A stretch of DNA of 64,000 nt from Chitinophagales bacterium. GTDB taxonomy: Bacteria; Bacteroidota; Bacteroidia; Chitinophagales; Chitinophagaceae. Of the stretch, positions 61,322-64,000 are shown one piece after another. The number at the start of each line of letters is the position of its first letter. The first letter of the stretch is position 1. The stretch spans positions 868,001 through 932,000 of the forward strand of contig JACJXP010000001.1 in NCBI GenBank assembly GCA_020636575.1, in the 5' to 3' direction. The notes beneath the pieces are model-generated. The model ran no database searches. It had not been told where the DNA came from and saw only the letters and a list, made by a program, of their open reading frames with translations. Both the position numbers and the translations under genes were made by a program.

Positions 61322-61344
61322 TAAAGCTATTTTTCATAGCTTTA
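61322..61344 (+). other. Hairpin in the leader of the tricorn-like gene
   Basis: TAAAGCTAT / ATAGCTTTA (9 bp) with loop TTTTC, 50 bp before the start codon. Could be a 5' UTR element. Confidence 0.4.
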
Positions 61345-61394
61345 AATTCCCCCCTGAAAATAGAAACCTCATTTATTAATTACATGTATTGCAA

Positions 61395-64000
61395 ATGAAA
61401 AAGTCATTTCTATTATTCGTTATCGGTTTTATAGTAACAAAAAGTGTAACTGCCCAAATTGATGCAGGACTGTTTCGTTACCCCGATGTTTCAAAAACCC
61501 AGATCGTCTTTACTTACGCTAATGATATCTGGGTTATTCCAAAAGAAGGTGGTACAGCTATTAAACTCAGCTCTCCGGCCGGTGTGGAGGTTTATCCAAA
61601 ATTTTCTCCCGACGGAAAAAGTATTGCGTATAGTGGTAATTATGATGGTAATTATGATGCTTATGTGATCCCGGTAAATGGTGGTGTGCCGGTACGATTA
61701 ACAGGTCATGGTTATCCTGACCGGGTGGTGGACTGGACAGCCGATGGAAAAAAAGTATTATTTGCTTCCCGAAGGGAAAGTGGCAAAGAAAGATTCAATC
61801 AGTTTTATACTATTCCTGCTACAGGCGGGGCCGCAGAAAAGTTGCCGTTAGCGTATGCTGAATATGGTTCTTATTCTCCTGACGGAAAACAGATGGCTGT
61901 TGTTTTTCGTACACAGGTAGGCCGCAACTGGAAAAGATACCGCGGCGGCTGGAAAGCAGATATACAGATCTTCAATTTTGCAACAAAGGAATCAACACCC
62001 ATCGGCAGCGAACAGGATGCCGGTAATGAGTTTCCTATGTGGAATGGCAATGCCATTTATTTTCTTTCTGACCGGGGAGCCGAATTAAAAATGAATCTCT
62101 GGAAGTATGACCTGGGCAATAAATCATATACCCAGCTTACACATTTTAAAGACTACGATCTGCAATACCCATCAATGGGGCCTGATGATATTGTTTTCCA
62201 GGCTGGCGGTAAAATGTATCTCTACAATCTTGCTTCGGGTAAACAAAATACGGTTAACATCAATGTGATCACCGACCGTACCATGCTGAAGCCAAAGATC
62301 GAAACAGTAGATAAGCTGGTGCAGGATATTTCTATTAGTCCAGATGGTAACAGGGTTTTAGTGCAGGCAAGGGGTGATATATTCTCTGTGCCTGCCGAAA
62401 ACGGGTATGTAAAAGATCTCACCAGAACTTCGGGTGTAGCAGAACGTTACCCCGCCTGGTCACCCGACGGAAAATATATTGCATACTGGAGTGATCAGTC
62501 CGGTGAATATGAACTCTGGGTTACAGAACCGGACAAAGAGAATTCTGCAAAAAAGCTGACCAGCTATGGGCCAGGCTTTCGCTATACGCCATACTGGTCA
62601 CCCGATAGCAAAAAGATCGCTTTTATTGATAAGGCAATGCAGATAAAAATATTTGATCTTACAAACAATAAAACGACAGATGTAGACAGGGCTTTACGTT
62701 ATACTCACGGTAACTTGCAGGGTTTTTCAGTAAGCTGGTCTCCTGATAGCAGATGGATGGCTTATAGCAGGGATGCTGAAAATAGCCATAGTGTTGTTTA
62801 TATATACGATTACCAGAACAAGAAAAACAACCAGGTCACCAGTGGTTTTTATAGTTGTGATTTTCCTGTTTTTGATACAGAAGGAAAATACCTCTACCTG
62901 CTTACCAATCAATCCTTCAGCCCGTCTTACAGCGATATTGACAATACTTTCATTTATGCAAACAGCACACAGCTTGCTGCTATTTCATTAAGCAAGGAAA
63001 CACAATCGATCCTCACACCCAAGAACGATACGGTTGCACTCAAAACAGAAGAAGAAAAAGATGAAAAGGGCAAGAATGGGGCTGATGATAAAAAGGCTGA
63101 TTCAAAATCGGTAGCCATTGATTTTGACGGGATGGAACAAAGAATTGAACTACTACCGCCTTCACCGGGCAACTATGGATTCCTGGGAGCAGCCAAAGGA
63201 AAGATCATTTACATAAAATCTCCCAATACGGGTGAGGCACAGGGAAAACGATCGTTGAAGTTTTTTGACCTGAACAAAAAAGAGGAAAAAACCATTATAG
63301 ATAATGTGGGTAATGTAATGATGTCGGCCGATCATCAAAAAATACTGGTATCCCAGGCCGGAAAATGGGCTGTTATCTCTCCCAGCGAAAATCAGAAAAT
63401 AGATAAGCCGCTTGCCCTGGGAGATATGCAAATGATGATAGACCCGGTGAAGGAATGGAAGCAACTATTTACGGATGCATGGCGCCTGGAGCGGGATTAT
63501 TTCTATGATAGCAAAATGCATGGTGTAGATTGGAATGAAGTGAAGGCCCGCTATTCAAAAATGCTGGAAGGCGCTATGACAAGAGAAGAAGTAGATTTTG
63601 TTATTGGTGAAATGATCGGTGAGTTGAACGCATCACATACTTATCATGGAGGTGGTGATGTAGAGAACACAGAGAATAAGTCGGTCGGTTATCTTGGCGT
63701 TAACTGGAAGGCTGATGGAAAATATTATAAGATAGATGAGATCATTCGTGGCGCCAGCTGGGATGCAGAAGCAAGGTCTTCGCTGGATGCCCCCGGGGTC
63801 AATATCAAAGAAGGTGATTATATACTTGCTGTAAATGGTATTCCACTTACTACTGAACAAGAACCTTTTATTGCATTCACCGGGCTTGCTGATAAAACAG
63901 TTGAGATCACCTACAACTCCAAACCGGGTTTTGACGGAGCCAAAACAGCTATAGTAAAAACAATGGCAGATGAATCTCGTTTGAGAAACCTGGCCTGGAT
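61395..64000 (+). CDS. Tricorn-like S41 protease, 3' end missing
   Basis: At least 868 codons. Signal peptide (FLLFVIGFIVTKSVTAQ). The N-terminal half is a six- and seven-bladed beta-propeller: repeats such as VFTYANDIWVIPKEGG, FSPDGKSIAYSGNYDG, PAWSPDGKYIAYWSDQSGE, YWSPDSKKIAFIDKAM. A Lys/Asp-rich loop lies near residue 555. From about 680 the core domain begins (WRLERDYFYDSKMHGVDW, ELNASHTYHGGGD) and a PDZ domain follows (SVGYLGVNWKADGKYY, IKEGDYILAVNGIPL). The C-terminal S41 catalytic part with its Ser lies beyond the window. Periplasmic peptidase that degrades oligopeptides. Confidence 0.93.
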   Translation, partial: MKKSFLLFVIGFIVTKSVTAQIDAGLFRYPDVSKTQIVFTYANDIWVIPKEGGTAIKLSSPAGVEVYPKFSPDGKSIAYSGNYDGNYDAYVIPVNGGVPVRLTGHGYPDRVVDWTADGKKVLFASRRESGKERFNQFYTIPATGGAAEKLPLAYAEYGSYSPDGKQMAVVFRTQVGRNWKRYRGGWKADIQIFNFATKESTPIGSEQDAGNEFPMWNGNAIYFLSDRGAELKMNLWKYDLGNKSYTQLTHFKDYDLQYPSMGPDDIVFQAGGKMYLYNLASGKQNTVNINVITDRTMLKPKIETVDKLVQDISISPDGNRVLVQARGDIFSVPAENGYVKDLTRTSGVAERYPAWSPDGKYIAYWSDQSGEYELWVTEPDKENSAKKLTSYGPGFRYTPYWSPDSKKIAFIDKAMQIKIFDLTNNKTTDVDRALRYTHGNLQGFSVSWSPDSRWMAYSRDAENSHSVVYIYDYQNKKNNQVTSGFYSCDFPVFDTEGKYLYLLTNQSFSPSYSDIDNTFIYANSTQLAAISLSKETQSILTPKNDTVALKTEEEKDEKGKNGADDKKADSKSVAIDFDGMEQRIELLPPSPGNYGFLGAAKGKIIYIKSPNTGEAQGKRSLKFFDLNKKEEKTIIDNVGNVMMSADHQKILVSQAGKWAVISPSENQKIDKPLALGDMQMMIDPVKEWKQLFTDAWRLERDYFYDSKMHGVDWNEVKARYSKMLEGAMTREEVDFVIGEMIGELNASHTYHGGGDVENTENKSVGYLGVNWKADGKYYKIDEIIRGASWDAEARSSLDAPGVNIKEGDYILAVNGIPLTTEQEPFIAFTGLADKTVEITYNSKPGFDGAKTAIVKTMADESRLRNLAW

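Overview
The window looks like a chromosomal segment of a Bacteroidota bacterium, most likely from Chitinophagaceae or a close relative. Reasons: moderate-to-low GC, few Shine-Dalgarno sequences, promoter boxes of the Bacteroidota type (TAnnTTTG at -7, TTTG further upstream), and families typical of the phylum (YARHG lipoprotein, DUF4369/TlpA-like thioredoxin, LytTR/propeller two-component system, bacterial GH3 protein, DUF2306, tricorn-like protease). No phage, insertion sequence or CRISPR array was seen. This assignment is inference from gene content and promoter style; no rRNA is present.

Layout. 1-7.6 kb is mostly on the minus strand: a truncated penicillin-acylase family gene, a Tat-exported cupin-like protein, kdsB (Kdo activation), envelope proteins, a fatty acid hydroxylase and dnaN. 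7.7-16.8 kb on the plus strand holds a coupled pair (YbjN-like protein plus HtrA-type protease), recX, a fucoside-degrading pair (esterase and GH95), an M28 peptidase, and a DUF2953-like/GerW(YtfJ)-like pair. 17-25 kb is more accessory: a TlpA-like protein, an AT-rich solitary nuclease-helicase (DUF2075), a RhuM-Fic protein, an amidohydrolase and a five-domain beta/gamma-crystallin protein. tRNA-Phe, a small Lys-rich protein and recQ follow.

28-37 kb: kdsD and manC (surface sugar precursors), a small DNA-repair/housekeeping cluster (DEDD exonuclease, tag, Rid, YjbR), a methionine/glutamine transaminase coupled to an EamA transporter, and an arsenic operon arsR-arsM-Cys-rich micropeptide-arsC with a promoter/operator that can be read directly. 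37.8-50 kb: two GT39-like membrane glycosyltransferases, an omega-amidase, an S41 protease, thiL-suhB, a GT2 glycosyltransferase, GH3, mtgA, and a salvage block for nicotinamide riboside (pnuC plus NadR-like kinase) with an overlooked 41-residue membrane protein upstream.

50-64 kb: an MddA/NnrU-like methyltransferase, a GIN-like protein, a propeller sensor kinase with its LytTR regulator, a COG4757 hydrolase with a Cys nucleophile, two paralogous M23 lipoproteins, purT, a cupin, an SRPBCC protein, a peroxiredoxin-like protein, and the start of a tricorn-like S41 protease that runs off the end.

Themes: LPS core supply (kdsB, kdsD, manC), envelope and peptidoglycan work (mtgA, M23, penicillin acylase family), metalloid detoxification, and sulfur/amide metabolism (transaminase, omega-amidase, possible methanethiol methyltransferase). 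The best candidates for undescribed biology are the Cys-rich micropeptide in the ars operon, the YbjN-protease module, and the GerW-like pair in an organism with no sign of sporulation.
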